Shown one piece after another: positions 1-6,132 of a stretch of DNA of 18,175 bases. The position numbers were made by a program, and so were the translations under genes. Each line of letters begins with the position of its first letter. Position 1 is the first letter of the stretch. The DNA lies in the NCBI GenBank assembly GCA_030425945.1, contig JAUHZL010000014.1, positions 1 to 18,175 of the forward strand, read 5' to 3'. The notes beneath the pieces were generated by a model, which was not told the origin of the DNA, did not search any database, and was given only the letters and a program-made list of their open reading frames with translations. The stretch is from Alphaproteobacteria bacterium (GTDB lineage Bacteria > Pseudomonadota > Alphaproteobacteria > Rhodobacterales > Rhodobacteraceae).

Positions 1-329
1 TCTCGTCGATCAACGGTCAGAAGGGCCAGGCCGGCCAGGTCAACTATGCCGCGACCAAGGCGGGCGACCTCGGCATCGTGAAGTCGCTGGCGCAGGAAGG
101 GGCCAAGTTCGGCATCACCGCGAACGCAATCTGCCCCGGCTACATCGCCACCGAGATGGTCATGGCCATCGACGAGTCCGTGCGCGAGAAGATCATCAAG
201 GGCATCCCGGCCGGCCGTCTCGGCGAGCCGGAGGAAATCGCGCGCTGCGTGGTCTTCCTCGCCTCGGACCAGTCGGGCTTCATCAATGGCTCGACGATCT
301 CGGCCAACGGCGCGCAGTTCTTCGTCTGA
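1..329 (+). CDS. phbB: Acetoacetyl-CoA reductase (SDR family), 3' part
   Basis: C-terminal ~108 residues of a short-chain dehydrogenase; the 5' part lies outside the window and the reading frame enters at base 3. The enzyme reduces acetoacetyl-CoA to (R)-3-hydroxybutyryl-CoA with NADPH, the second step of polyhydroxybutyrate synthesis in the cytoplasm. Visible are the catalytic Ser region (SSINGQKGQAGQ), the catalytic Tyr and Lys as YAATK, the PGYIATEMV segment that follows the active site, and the usual SDR C-terminal pattern (GEPEEIARCVVFLAS, then a NGS segment). SSINGQ followed by PGYIATEM is characteristic of PhaB/PhbB rather than FabG, although FabG is the nearest alternative. It ends with TGA at 327-329 and is followed by a strong terminator, so it is the last gene of its transcript. 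A phbA thiolase upstream would be expected but is not visible. Confidence 0.9.
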   Translation, partial: SSINGQKGQAGQVNYAATKAGDLGIVKSLAQEGAKFGITANAICPGYIATEMVMAIDESVREKIIKGIPAGRLGEPEEIARCVVFLASDQSGFINGSTISANGAQFFV

Positions 330-353
330 CACCCCGCACATGACTCAGGGACA

Positions 354-384
354 GGCCCGCCACGCAGGCGGGCCTTTTCTTTTT
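354..384 (+). terminator. Rho-independent terminator after phbB
   Basis: A perfect 8-bp stem, GGCCCGCC at 354-361 and GGCGGGCC at 367-374, with a 5-nt loop (ACGCA). It is followed at once by the T-rich run TTTTCTTTTT at 375-384. It starts 25 bp after the phbB stop and 26 bp before the next start, so it separates phbB from the exporter gene. Confidence 0.93.
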
Positions 385-409
385 CCCGCGGCCGGGACAT
401 GACCGCTGC

Positions 410-1291
410 ATGACCCGTCCCGCCGCCACCGCCACCGGTTTCGTCGCCGTCCTGCTCTGGGCGCTTCTGGCGCTGTTCACGGTCGGCTCGGCCCCGGTGC
501 CCCCCCTGCTGCTGAACGCGCTCACCTTCGCCGTGGGCGGGGCGATCGGCCTGGTCTGGGTTCTGGCGCGCGGCGGCGTGGAGCGGCTGCGCAGGGTGCC
601 GCCGAAGGTCTATGCCTTCGGGACGCTGGGCCTCTTCGGGTACCACGCTCTCTATTTCACGGCGCTGCGCCTCGCCCCGCCCGCGGAAGCCGGGCTGATT
701 GCCTATCTCTGGCCGCTGCTGATCGTCCTCTTCTCCGGCTTGCTGCCGGGCGAGCGTCTCGGCCTGCGTCATGTCCTCGGCGCGCTGGCGGCGCTGGCGG
801 GGGCGGCGCTCCTGGTGCTGCGGGGACAGGCGCTGGCCATCGACATGGCAGCCCTGCCGGGGCTGGGGATCGCGCTGCTCTGCGCGCTGGTCTGGTCGGG
901 CTATTCGGTCCTGTCGCGCCGGATCGGGCACATCCCCACCGACAGCGTCGCGGTGTTCTGCCTCGCCACGGCGGTCCTGTCGGTTCCGCTGCACCTCGCG
1001 CTGGAAGAAACCGTCTGGCCGGTGTCGGCACTCGGATGGGCCTCGGTGATCGGTCTCGGCCTCGGGCCGGTCGGCCTCGCGTTCTACGTCTGGGACATCG
1101 GCGTGAAGCAGGGCGACATCCAGCTGCTCGGCGTCGCCAGCTACGCCGCGCCGCTGTTCTCGACCCTGATTCTCGTGGCGACAGGCATCGCGCCGCCCTC
1201 CCCCGTGCTGTTCCTGGCAGCGCTCCTGATCACCGGCGGCGCGGCGCTGGCGGCCTGGGGCAGCCGCAGACCTGTGCGCGCACGCACCTGA
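410..1291 (+). CDS. DMT/EamA-family exporter, YddG-like
   Basis: A 293-residue, very hydrophobic protein with the layout of a ten-helix drug/metabolite transporter made of two EamA repeats. Segments resemble the aromatic amino acid exporter YddG of E. coli: the N-terminus MTRPAATATGFVAVLLWALL, GLIAYLWPLLIVLFS in the first repeat (about residues 95-109), and a second repeat with AFYVWDIGVKQGD followed by LGVASYAAPLFSTL (about residues 225-255). It therefore probably sits in the inner membrane and exports aromatic amino acids or similar small metabolites. Substrates in this superfamily are hard to predict, so the substrate is inference. It is flanked by the phbB terminator and a 72-bp gap, and appears monocistronic. 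No clear Shine-Dalgarno precedes the ATG at 410. The stop is at 1289-1291, and a weak CCCG/CGGG hairpin followed by TTTA lies just downstream at 1297-1313. Confidence 0.85.
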   Translation: MTRPAATATGFVAVLLWALLALFTVGSAPVPPLLLNALTFAVGGAIGLVWVLARGGVERLRRVPPKVYAFGTLGLFGYHALYFTALRLAPPAEAGLIAYLWPLLIVLFSGLLPGERLGLRHVLGALAALAGAALLVLRGQALAIDMAALPGLGIALLCALVWSGYSVLSRRIGHIPTDSVAVFCLATAVLSVPLHLALEETVWPVSALGWASVIGLGLGPVGLAFYVWDIGVKQGDIQLLGVASYAAPLFSTLILVATGIAPPSPVLFLAALLITGGAALAAWGSRRPVRART

Positions 1292-1332
1292 CCTGTCCCG
1301 TTTCGCGGGTTTATGCGCAGGGCTCTCCGGCT

Positions 1333-1353
1333 ATCTCAGCCCCGAACAGAGAT
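1333..1353. promoter_or_regulatory. Possible operator (ATCTC-N11-GAGAT inverted repeat)
   Basis: The arms ATCTC (1333-1337) and GAGAT (1349-1353) form a perfect 5-bp inverted repeat separated by 11 nt. It abuts the Shine-Dalgarno of the dioxygenase gene. ATCTC/GAGAT half-sites also occur in the operators of the MarR-family quinone sensor MhqR in Bacillus, with a shorter spacer. This is suggestive only: 5-bp arms arise often by chance, and no regulator gene is adjacent. Confidence 0.25.
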
Positions 1354-1363
1354 GGAGGAGCAG

Positions 1364-2296
1364 ATGCTCACGCAGATCAACGGCCTGCACCACGTCACCT
1401 CGCTGGCGAGCGGTGCGCAATCCAACAACGCCTTCTTCACCAAGGTGCTCGGCCTGCGCCGGGTCAAGAAGACCGTCAACTTCGACGCGCCGGATGTCTA
1501 TCACCTCTACTACGGGGACGAGCTTGGCACGCCCGGGACCGTCATGACCTATTTCCCGTTCCCCAACGCAGCACCCGGGCGCCCGGGCCTTGGCGAGGTC
1601 GGCACCACGGTCTTTGCGGTGCCCAAGGGCAGCCTCGGCTACTGGGAAGAGCGACTCGGTGCGGCCGGGGTCAGCGGCCTTGCCCGCGAGACCCTGTTCG
1701 GCGAGGCGCGGCTGCACTTCCGGGGTCCCGACGGCGACGGCTTCGCGCTGGTCGAGACCGAGACCGACCCGCGCACCCCCTGGACCGGCAACGGCGTCCC
1801 GGAGGACGTCGCGATCCGCGGCTTCCACTCGGCGCAGATGCGGGTCTCGGACGGCGGCGCCAGCGAGGAACTGATGCGCTTCATGGGTTACGAGGTGACC
1901 GATCGCCAGGACGGAACCGTGCGCCTGCGCGTCCCGAACGGGAACGGTGCGGATACGCTGGACATCGAGACCGTCCGGGGCGCCAACTACGCCCAGCAGG
2001 GGGCGGGCTCGGTCCACCACATCGCCTTCTCGGTCGAGAACCGCGCCGCGCAACTGGAGGTCCGCAAGGCCCTGCTCGATACCGGCTACAGCGTGACCCC
2101 GGTGATCGACCGCGACTACTTCTGGGCGATCTATTTCCGCACGCCCGGCGGGGTGCTGTTCGAGGTGGCCACCAACGAACCCGGCTTCGACCGGGACGAG
2201 GACACCGCCCATCTGGGCGAGGCGCTTCGGCTGCCGACGCAGCACGAGCACCTGCGCGCGAAGCTGACCGAGCTTCTGGAGCCCATCCATGACTGA
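1364..2296 (+). CDS. Ring-cleaving dioxygenase, VOC (glyoxalase) superfamily, MhqO/PcpA-like
   Basis: A 310-residue protein, the normal length for the MhqO/MhqE/PcpA type of extradiol dioxygenase, which cleaves hydroquinone or catechol-type rings using Fe(II). Two glyoxalase-like modules are visible. The expected 2-His-1-Glu metal site maps to His9/His10 (GLHHVTSL), His218/His219 (VHHIAFSVEN) and Glu267 (GVLFEVATNEPGF). Upstream in-frame ATGs at 1313 and 1352 were set aside because GGAGGA at 1354-1359 is an ideal Shine-Dalgarno for the ATG at 1364, and homologous N-termini begin close to the GLHHVT motif. The gene overlaps the following hydrolase gene by 8 bp, indicating a shared transcript and translational coupling. 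In Firmicutes such pairs (mhqE-mhqD) detoxify methylhydroquinone and quinones. A similar role here is inferred from family and pairing; the true substrate is unknown. Confidence 0.9.
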   Translation: MLTQINGLHHVTSLASGAQSNNAFFTKVLGLRRVKKTVNFDAPDVYHLYYGDELGTPGTVMTYFPFPNAAPGRPGLGEVGTTVFAVPKGSLGYWEERLGAAGVSGLARETLFGEARLHFRGPDGDGFALVETETDPRTPWTGNGVPEDVAIRGFHSAQMRVSDGGASEELMRFMGYEVTDRQDGTVRLRVPNGNGADTLDIETVRGANYAQQGAGSVHHIAFSVENRAAQLEVRKALLDTGYSVTPVIDRDYFWAIYFRTPGGVLFEVATNEPGFDRDEDTAHLGEALRLPTQHEHLRAKLTELLEPIHD

Positions 2297-2897
2297 CCCG
2301 GCCGCCGCGTATGCCTATGCCGAAACGGCCGGGACGCCGGGGGGCGAGCTGGTGTTCACCTTCCACGGCACCGGCGGGTCGGAGGTCCAGTTCCACGACG
2401 CCGCGGGCGCGCTGGTGCCCGGGGCACACGTGATCTCGCCGCGCGGGGACGTGTCGGAGATGGGCGCGCTGCGCTACTTCCGGCGCACCGGCGAAGGGGT
2501 CTATGACATGGCGGATCTCGCGGCGCGCACCCGGGCGATGGCGGGGTTCCTCGCGGCCCACAAGGCGCGGCTGTCGCCGTCGCGGGTCACCGGCCTCGGC
2601 TATTCCAACGGTGCGAACATCCTTGCCAGCGTCGCGACGGACGAGCCCGCGCTGGTCGACCGGCTGGTGCTGCTGCATCCGCTGATCCCGTTCGACCCTC
2701 CGGCCCAGCCGGGGCTGGCCGGGCGCAGCATCCTGATCACCGCCGGGCAGCGGGACCCGATCTGCCCCGCCGACCTGACCCGGCGCTTCGCCGACTGGCT
2801 GACCGCGCAAGGGGCGGAGGTCGATCTTTTCTGGCACGCGGGCGGGCACGAGATCGCCCCGGCAGAACTGGACGCGATCCGGCAGTTTCTCGGCTGA
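2289..2897 (+). CDS. Alpha/beta hydrolase, MhqD/phospholipase-carboxylesterase-like
   Basis: A compact 202-residue serine hydrolase with all expected elements: the oxyanion segment HGTGG (residues 26-30), the nucleophile elbow GYSNG with Ser106, Asp156 in GQRDPICP, and His187 in GGHEI. Length and motif spacing fit the small cytosolic carboxylesterase/phospholipase group that includes Bacillus MhqD. No signal peptide is seen. Its ATG at 2289 lies inside the end of the dioxygenase gene, so the two are almost certainly co-translated. The hydrolase may act on a ring-cleavage product or a quinone conjugate, but that is inference from pairing only. The gene converges on the minus-strand ydcH gene with 69 bp between the stops. 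The hairpin there has its T-run on the minus side, so termination of this operon is less well supported. Confidence 0.88.
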   Translation: MTDPAAAYAYAETAGTPGGELVFTFHGTGGSEVQFHDAAGALVPGAHVISPRGDVSEMGALRYFRRTGEGVYDMADLAARTRAMAGFLAAHKARLSPSRVTGLGYSNGANILASVATDEPALVDRLVLLHPLIPFDPPAQPGLAGRSILITAGQRDPICPADLTRRFADWLTAQGAEVDLFWHAGGHEIAPAELDAIRQFLG

Positions 2898-2907
2898 CAA
2901 ACCCCGA

Positions 2908-2946
2908 AACAAAAAGGGCGCCCGCCGCATCTGCGGCCGGACGCCC
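2908..2946 (-). terminator. Rho-independent terminator of the ydcH gene
   Basis: Read on the minus strand, a long GC-rich hairpin spans 2946 down to 2916: outer arms GGGCG/CGCCC, inner arms with GCCGCA/TGCGGC and small mismatches. It is followed by TTTTTGTTT at 2915-2907. It begins 20 bp after the ydcH stop. The hairpin also lies at the end of the opposing hydrolase gene but has no T-run in that direction. Confidence 0.8.
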
Positions 2947-2966
2947 GACTCGACTGGCAGGCGGGC

Positions 2967-3134
2967 TCAGTGCCGCTGCAGACGCTCGATCTCTTCCTTG
3001 AGCTTGAGCTTCTTCTTTTTCAGTTCGGCGATCTCGAGGCTGTCTGCGGAGGCGCTTCGATGGGCGAGGTCCACTTTCTCCGAGAGGGACTGATGTTTCC
3101 GGCGCAGTTCCTGAAGATGCGAACTAACCGTCAT
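2967..3134 (-). CDS. YdcH/DUF465 family small protein
   Basis: A 55-residue, highly charged helical protein beginning MTVSSHLQELRRKHQSLSEK and ending in a Lys/Glu-rich stretch (about residues 38-55) with heptad character. This is the typical size and pattern of the DUF465 (YdcH) family, common in proteobacteria and of unestablished function. The start was placed at the second in-frame ATG (3134-3132) because the five codons from the first ATG (3149) contain AAGGAGG, an excellent Shine-Dalgarno for the second. It is an independent unit: the next minus-strand gene upstream ends 107 bp away, a palindrome sits in that gap, and its own terminator follows. A coiled-coil dimer is likely from sequence. 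Confidence 0.88.
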   Translation of the reverse strand: MTVSSHLQELRRKHQSLSEKVDLAHRSASADSLEIAELKKKKLKLKEEIERLQRH

Positions 3135-3196
3135 GGAGACCTCCTTCATGGTGTGAACGCCTTCAGTGCAGCACGGAAAGAGAGTCGTGTCACCTG

Positions 3197-3211
3197 CACA
3201 AAAGATTTGTG
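3197..3211. promoter_or_regulatory. Palindrome upstream of ydcH, candidate operator
   Basis: A perfect inverted repeat, CACAAA (3197-3202), AGA centre, TTTGTG (3206-3211). It lies 63 bp upstream of the chosen ydcH start, in an AT-rich patch that stands out from the GC-rich surroundings. An outer, imperfectly placed pair, GTGTCAC (3188-3194) and GTGACA (3209-3214), adds further symmetry. It is positioned to control ydcH. It does not match the FNR/Crp or LexA consensus well enough to name a regulator. Confidence 0.4.
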
Positions 3212-3241
3212 ACAGCCCGCGTGATGCCGCGCCTGCAGCGC

Positions 3242-4003
3242 TCAGGCCCCGCCGTCCATCGGCAACGCCGCCCCGAGGCGCAGGACGGCATCAGCCTCGG
3301 GGGTGTGGTCCTCGGCGTCGCGCTCGTGTCGAACCGCGGCGTGCAACAGAAAGGGTGCACTCAACCGGAAGGGCGTCCTCGACCCCTTTACCGCTTGCAG
3401 CACAACGCGTTTCGCGGCGCGCCCGATCCGCGGCTGGAGGGGTCTGACGACGATCCCCCCGACCCGGTCATCGCACGCCCTCAGCGCGTCGGGCAGCCGG
3501 TCGGCCCTCAGCATCAGGGTCACCGTGCCGCCCGGACGAAGACGCCGCACCGCGGAATCCACCCAGACCGCCAGCGGCAATTTCTCGCGCAAGGCGGCTT
3601 CCCGCCCGGCATCCTGCGCACCGATTCCGCCCCCGTCGGGAAAATAGGGCGGATTGAGAAACGCGTGATCGAAGCTCTGCGCCCTGAGCGCGGGCGGCGG
3701 CGCCGCGACATCCCCGTCGAGCACCTCCAGCGGCAGCCCGGTCTCGGCCGCATTGCGCCGGGCGAGCGCGGCATAGGCCGGGTTGACCTCCAGCCCCAGC
3801 ACCGAGGCGCCCGTCCTCACGGCGAGACACAGCGCCGCGACCCCGGCGCCGCAGCCCAACTCGAGAACCCGCTCGCCGGGCCGGGCCGGGACCGCCGCCG
3901 CCAGCAGCACGGCATCCGAGGCGGACCTGAACCCGGTCAGCGGCTGCCAGAGGCGCAAACGTCCGCCCAGAAAGGCATCCTGGCTGAGGCCGGCCTCGGT
4001 CAC
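3242..4003 (-). CDS. TrmN6-like tRNA(adenine-N6)-methyltransferase
   Basis: A 253-residue SAM-dependent methyltransferase. It has the Rossmann glycine motif VLELGCGAG (residues 46-54), an acidic residue ending strand 2 (GLEVNP, Glu72), and NPPY at residues 117-120, the catalytic motif of N6-adenine and related amino-methyltransferases. The start LSQDAFLGGRLRLWQP and the GFRSASDAVLLAAAV segment are typical of the COG4123 (TrmN6/YfiC) group, which methylates A37 of tRNA1(Val) in E. coli. The tRNA target here is inferred. The open frame extends far upstream, but the GTG at 4003-4001 is chosen because it forms a GTGA overlap with the stop of the preceding DUF2007 gene and fits the family N-terminus. 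Cytoplasmic; translationally coupled to DUF2007. Confidence 0.87.
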   Translation of the reverse strand: MTEAGLSQDAFLGGRLRLWQPLTGFRSASDAVLLAAAVPARPGERVLELGCGAGVAALCLAVRTGASVLGLEVNPAYAALARRNAAETGLPLEVLDGDVAAPPPALRAQSFDHAFLNPPYFPDGGGIGAQDAGREAALREKLPLAVWVDSAVRRLRPGGTVTLMLRADRLPDALRACDDRVGGIVVRPLQPRIGRAAKRVVLQAVKGSRTPFRLSAPFLLHAAVRHERDAEDHTPEADAVLRLGAALPMDGGA

Positions 4004-4218
4004 CGCCGGCTGACCTCGATCCCGTTGTCGGTCATCACGGCCCGGGCCACGAACAGGTCTTCGCGCCGCACCAGCAACCGGCGCGGCAGGACGCCGATCG
4101 AGCCTTCCAGAACGCTCATATGGACGTCCATTTCGAAGCACTCTATATCCTCGCCGGACAGCAAGGCCCGGGCGAAGGCGATCACGGTAGGATCGGTTGT
4201 GCGCAGCAGTTCTTCCAT
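4000..4218 (-). CDS. DUF2007 family protein
   Basis: A 72-residue protein starting MEELLRTTDPTVIAFARALL, containing the DUF2007 pattern of a first helix, ALLSGEDIECFEMD and a C-terminal LLVRREDLFVARAVM segment. DUF2007 proteins are small and sometimes labelled putative signal-transducing or PII-like; no function is established. Start ATG 4218-4216; the frame is open further upstream but the family N-terminus begins here. The Shine-Dalgarno is weak. The stop TGA overlaps the methyltransferase GTG start by 4 bp, so the two are made together. It diverges from ddsA across 55 bp. Confidence 0.85.
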   Translation of the reverse strand: MEELLRTTDPTVIAFARALLSGEDIECFEMDVHMSVLEGSIGVLPRRLLVRREDLFVARAVMTDNGIEVSRR

Positions 4219-4273
4219 GCCCCGGACATAAGGACAGGCCCCCGCGCTTGTCGAGACACCTGACGGAACGGCA

Positions 4274-5275
4274 ATGAGCTTGGACACGACCGCAACAAAG
4301 CCGCACGAACGTCTCGCTGCCTGGCTGGCGGCGGACATGGAGCGGGTGACCGACACCATCCGCGCCCGGATGTCGAGCGAGCACGCCCCGCGCATTCCGC
4401 AGGTGACGGCCCACCTGATCGAGGCGGGCGGCAAGCGCCTGCGCCCGATGCTGACGCTCGCGAGCGCCCGCATGATGGGCTACGAGGGCGAGGACCACGT
4501 CAAGCTGGCCGCCACGGTCGAGTTCATCCACACCGCGACGCTGCTGCACGACGATGTCGTGGACGAGAGCGGCCAGCGGCGCGGGCGGCCGACCGCGAAC
4601 CTGCTCTGGGACAACCAGTCCAGCGTGCTGGTCGGTGACTACCTGTTCGCCCGCTCGTTCCAGCTGATGGTCGAGACCGGCTCGCTCCGAGTGCTCGACA
4701 TCCTGTCGAACGCCGCCGCGACGATCGCCGAGGGCGAGGTCCTGCAACTCACCGCCGCCCGCGACCTCGGGACCACCGAGGACACCTACCTGAAGGTCGT
4801 GCGCGGCAAGACGGCAGCCCTGTTCTCGGCCGCCAGCGAGGTTGGCGGCGTGATCGCCGGGGCGTCGGACGCGCAGGTGCGGGCCCTCTATGCCTATGGC
4901 GATGCGCTCGGCATCGCGTTCCAGATCGTCGATGACCTGCTCGATTACGGCGGCGTGGCCGCGGTGATGGGCAAGAACACCGGCGACGACTTCCGCGAAG
5001 GCAAGCTGACGCTGCCCGTGATCAAGGCGATTGCGGCCGCCGATGCCGACGAGCGGGCCTTCTGGCAGCGTGTCATCGGCGAGGGACGGCAGAGCGACGG
5101 CGACCTCGAACAGGCGCAAACACTGCTGCGGAAGCACGGCGCGCTGGACGCGACCCGGCGGGAAGCGCTCGACTGGATCGCCCGCGCCAAGGCGGCCCTC
5201 GCGACCCTTCCCGAGCACGAGTTGCGCGGGATGCTGGACGACCTTGCCGATTACGTCGTGGCGCGCGTGCTCTGA
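4274..5275 (+). CDS. ddsA: Polyprenyl diphosphate synthase, probably decaprenyl (ubiquinone side chain)
   Basis: A 333-residue trans-isoprenyl diphosphate synthase. The first Asp-rich motif is LLHDDVVDES with Asp93, Asp94 and Asp97; the second is IVDDLLDYGG with Asp220, Asp221 and Asp224. GGKRLRPML near residues 53-61 binds isopentenyl diphosphate. The stretch before the first motif, FIHTATLLHDD, has small residues where short-chain synthases carry a bulky aromatic, as in the octaprenyl/decaprenyl enzymes IspB and DdsA. The protein condenses isopentenyl diphosphate units to make the ubiquinone tail. A C50 product is inferred from the alphaproteobacterial setting; octaprenyl synthase cannot be excluded from sequence alone. 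It diverges from the DUF2007 gene, and its last 25 bp (5251-5275) overlap the end of ispE on the opposite strand. Confidence 0.92.
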   Translation: MSLDTTATKPHERLAAWLAADMERVTDTIRARMSSEHAPRIPQVTAHLIEAGGKRLRPMLTLASARMMGYEGEDHVKLAATVEFIHTATLLHDDVVDESGQRRGRPTANLLWDNQSSVLVGDYLFARSFQLMVETGSLRVLDILSNAAATIAEGEVLQLTAARDLGTTEDTYLKVVRGKTAALFSAASEVGGVIAGASDAQVRALYAYGDALGIAFQIVDDLLDYGGVAAVMGKNTGDDFREGKLTLPVIKAIAAADADERAFWQRVIGEGRQSDGDLEQAQTLLRKHGALDATRREALDWIARAKAALATLPEHELRGMLDDLADYVVARVL

Positions 5276-6123
5276 TCGTCTGCCGCCAGCACGCGGCCTG
5301 ACGCCACCCACCAGCCCGGCTGTTCCATCTGCAGGGCGCGCGCGGCCTCCGCGGCGCTGCCGTCATCGGCGTAGAGCCCGAAGCAGGTCGCCCCGCTTCC
5401 CGACATCCGCGCCAGCAGGCAGCCCGATGTGCCCCCGAGCGCAGCCAGAACCGTCCCGATCTCGGGCGCCAGCGCGCGCGCCGGGGCCTCCAGGTCATTG
5501 CGCTGCGTGGCCAGCCAGCCGGCAAAGGCCGCCGCCGAAGCGCCCCCCGGCACGGGATCGAGGGCGGTGCCGTCTCGCCGCTCAAGCCCGCGGAAGACGG
5601 CGGGGGTGGCGACCTCCAGCCCCGGATTGACCAGCACGATCGCAAGCGGCGGCAGCGCGGGCACCGGGCGCAGACGCTCGCCGATCCCCTCCATCACCAC
5701 CGGGCGCGGCGCCAGGCAGACCGGCACATCGGCGCCGAGCGCCAGCACCGCCGCGGCCTCCGGCAAGGGCACATCCCACAGGTGCGCCAGCACCCGCAGG
5801 GCGGCCGCCGCATCGGACGATCCGCCGCCGATGCCACTGGCGGCAGGCAGGTTCTTCTCCAGCGTCAGCGCGGCACCCCGGTCCCCGCCCAGCAGAGCGG
5901 CGGCCTTCAGCACGAGGTTCGACGCATCCTCCGGCACCCCGGCCCGGCGCGGCCCGGTCACCCGCAACGACAGCCCGTCGCCCGGGGCAGCGCTGACCCG
6001 GTCACCGATGTCGGCAAAGACCACCAGCGACGACAGCAGGTGATAGCCGTCCGCGCGCCGCCCGGTGACGTGCAAGGCAAGGTTGATTTTCGCCGGTGCG
6101 AAGGACGAGACCGTCCCGGTCAC
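5251..6123 (-). CDS. ispE: 4-diphosphocytidyl-2-C-methyl-D-erythritol kinase
   Basis: A 290-residue GHMP kinase of the MEP (non-mevalonate) isoprenoid pathway. It phosphorylates CDP-methylerythritol with ATP in the cytoplasm. Visible are the N-terminal PAKINLALHVTGRRADGYH with the catalytic-site Lys12, the ATP-binding glycine loop PAASGIGGGSSDAA (residues 93-106), GADVPVC with the catalytic Asp132, and the C-terminal GHMP motif MSGSGATCFGLY. Length matches the family. The start is GTG at 6123-6121, preceded by GAGGTGG, which overlaps the stop of the TPR gene; only 9 bp separate the two genes, so they are co-transcribed. A second GTG two codons upstream is possible. Its 3' end overlaps the ddsA 3' end, giving antisense complementarity between two transcripts of one metabolic theme. 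Confidence 0.95.
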   Translation of the reverse strand: MTGTVSSFAPAKINLALHVTGRRADGYHLLSSLVVFADIGDRVSAAPGDGLSLRVTGPRRAGVPEDASNLVLKAAALLGGDRGAALTLEKNLPAASGIGGGSSDAAAALRVLAHLWDVPLPEAAAVLALGADVPVCLAPRPVVMEGIGERLRPVPALPPLAIVLVNPGLEVATPAVFRGLERRDGTALDPVPGGASAAAFAGWLATQRNDLEAPARALAPEIGTVLAALGGTSGCLLARMSGSGATCFGLYADDGSAAEAARALQMEQPGWWVASGRVLAADDQSTRATT

Positions 6124-6132
6124 GTCACCACC

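Noticed and set aside
1297..1313. Terminator-like hairpin CCCG-TTTCG-CGGG followed by TTTA after the exporter gene
   Set aside because: The stem is only 4 bp and the T-run only 3; too weak to list as a terminator.
1036..2292. A 418-codon plus-strand frame overlapping the exporter and dioxygenase genes
   Set aside because: Out of frame with both supported genes and rich in Arg/Gly/Pro; a frame shadow, not a fusion protein.
4004..5311. Upstream extension of the methyltransferase frame to a 689-residue protein
   Set aside because: The extension is antisense to ddsA and reads through the DUF2007 gene in another frame. The family N-terminus and the GTGA overlap place the start at 4003.
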